This document shows, piece by piece, positions 63,347 through 64,000 of a stretch of DNA of 64,000 nt. A program made the translations under genes and the position numbers. The DNA is taken from positions 930,001 to 994,000 of the forward strand of contig CAVYLN010000001.1 in assembly GCA_963769435.1 (NCBI GenBank), in the 5' to 3' direction. This DNA comes from JADKAV01 sp963769435. Its GTDB lineage: Bacteria > Actinomycetota > Actinomycetes > S36-B12 > UBA10799. Every line of letters begins with the position of its first letter. Positions within the stretch are counted from its first letter, which is position 1. Under the pieces are notes generated by a model, which was not told the origin of the DNA, made no database searches, and saw only the letters and a list, made by a program, of their open reading frames with translations.

Positions 63347-64000
63347 CTAGAAGAACACTGAGCGCCGGGCCACCAGCAGTCGGTACAGCGTCTGCTGAAT
63401 GGTCTCGCGCACCTGGTCGGTGAGGTCGAACACCAACATCGGGTCGTCGGCGGCGCCTTCGGGGAACTCATCGGTGCGGATCGGCTCGCCGAACTCGATG
63501 ATCCACTTGCTCGGCAGCGGCACCATCCCCAGCGGGCCCAGCCAGGGGAACGTGGGCGTGATCGGGAAGTAGGGCGCCCCGAGCAGCCGGGCCATCAGTT
63601 TGGCGTTGCCGATGATCGGGTAGATCTCCTCGGCCCCAACGATCGAGCACGGGATGATCGGGGTCTTGGTTCGCAGGGCCGCCGCCACAAAACCACCGCG
63701 GCCGAAACGCTGCAGCTTGTAGCGCTCACTGAACGGTTTTCCGACACCCTTGAACCCCTCGGGCCACACGCCGACGAGTTCCCCCGAAGACAGCAGTCGC
63801 TCGGCGTCCGGCGCGCAGGCCAGGGTGTGTCCGCCTTTGCGTGCCAGCTCCGACACCACGGGCAGCTGGAAGACGAAGTCCGCGCCCAGCATCCGCAGGT
63901 GCCGGTGCTCGGGATGGTTGTCCCAGATGGCCAGCTGCGTCATCATCGAGTCGACGGCGACGGTCCCGGAGTGGTTCGCCACGAGCAGCGCTCCCCCGGT
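63347..64000 (-). CDS. PlsC-like lysophospholipid acyltransferase family protein (5' part outside window)
   Basis: The C-terminal about 217 residues of a glycerolipid acyltransferase. The catalytic HX4D motif is at the edge (NHSGTVAVD); VGVWPEGFKGVGKPFSERYK carries the conserved E-G block and TPIIPCSIVGAEEIYPIIGN the later Pro-rich block. It would acylate a glycerol-phosphate lipid or similar acceptor. Convergent with the HAD gene; the start lies beyond the window. Confidence 0.85.
   Translation of the reverse strand, partial: TGGALLVANHSGTVAVDSMMTQLAIWDNHPEHRHLRMLGADFVFQLPVVSELARKGGHTLACAPDAERLLSSGELVGVWPEGFKGVGKPFSERYKLQRFGRGGFVAAALRTKTPIIPCSIVGAEEIYPIIGNAKLMARLLGAPYFPITPTFPWLGPLGMVPLPSKWIIEFGEPIRTDEFPEGAADDPMLVFDLTDQVRETIQQTLYRLLVARRSVFF

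Noticed and set aside
1..64000. tRNA, rRNA, CRISPR or phage attachment sites
   Set aside because: I saw no cloverleaf with a TTCGA-type loop, no regularly spaced repeat array and no integrase; the only tandem repeats are the short units near 63.2 kb.

Overview
This 64 kb window is a high-GC chromosomal segment from an actinobacterium (Actinomycetota). The evidence is gene content and style: a twelve-gene stretch of a nuo operon, the classical menaquinone pathway, a rex-hemA-hemC-hemD-hemB cluster with a CobA/HemD fusion, System II cytochrome c maturation genes, DUF2510, DUF3054, DUF4229 and DUF4333 proteins, a DUF222-HNH protein, many GTG starts, ATGA/GTGA stop-start overlaps and several apparent leaderless promoters. 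I cannot place it below phylum. I see no tRNA or rRNA gene, CRISPR array, insertion sequence or prophage.

Layout. 1-10.7 kb: nuoA-nuoL (minus strand, nuoL cut by the window edge), preceded by a near-consensus Rex operator at 10874-10891. 11-20 kb: a lipoprotein, then menaquinone genes menG, menF, a hot-dog thioesterase coupled to menD, menD, menC, menB, menE and menA, then DUF4229 and PLDc_N membrane proteins. 20.5-26.3 kb: a tightly overlapping minus-strand run hemL - phosphatase - tlpA - ccdA - resB - ccsB (heme precursor supply plus cytochrome c maturation). 26.3-34.3 kb: a TMEM175-like channel, an FAD oxidoreductase, fadB/fadA beta-oxidation genes, a cation/proton antiporter, a lipoprotein and a DUF2510 membrane protein. 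34.4-40.5 kb: a sphingosine-phosphate-lyase-like enzyme coupled to an FGGY kinase, then a rearranged locus with two DUF309 paralogs flanking a 5'-truncated aldehyde dehydrogenase. 40.5-44.9 kb: a thiamine-type ABC transporter (thiB-thiP-thiQ) under a TPP riboswitch. 44.9-47.2 kb: a PQ-loop transporter, then a two-gene operon (MerT-like membrane protein plus TDT/SLAC1-family exporter) under a CsoR/CstR-type palindrome. 47.3-54.9 kb: accessory genes (DUF222-HNH, FtsX-type permease, acyltransferase-SGNH, secreted beta-propeller, DUF4333). 54.9-60.4 kb: heme operon with rex. 60.5-64 kb: glutaredoxin-like protein, acyl-CoA ligase, HAD phosphatase, an intergenic repeat cluster and a PlsC-type acyltransferase cut by the window edge.

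The main theme is respiration: complex I, its quinone, heme, cytochrome c assembly and the NADH/NAD+ sensor Rex lie within 60 kb, and the Rex operator ahead of nuo links the two ends of the window. The novelty candidates are the CsoR-like-controlled MerT/TDT operon (possible sulfite or sulfur-compound efflux), the covarying pair of 42-nt hairpins, and the lyase-kinase pair.

Data warning: at least thirteen conserved genes (nuoE, nuoG, thioesterase, resB, hemL, antiporter, thiB, PQ-loop, DUF222-HNH, FtsX, hemD, hemA, rex) are interrupted by single-base indels, after which the expected protein resumes in another frame. Many are essential single-copy genes, so I read these as assembly errors and annotate each as one gene across the shift.
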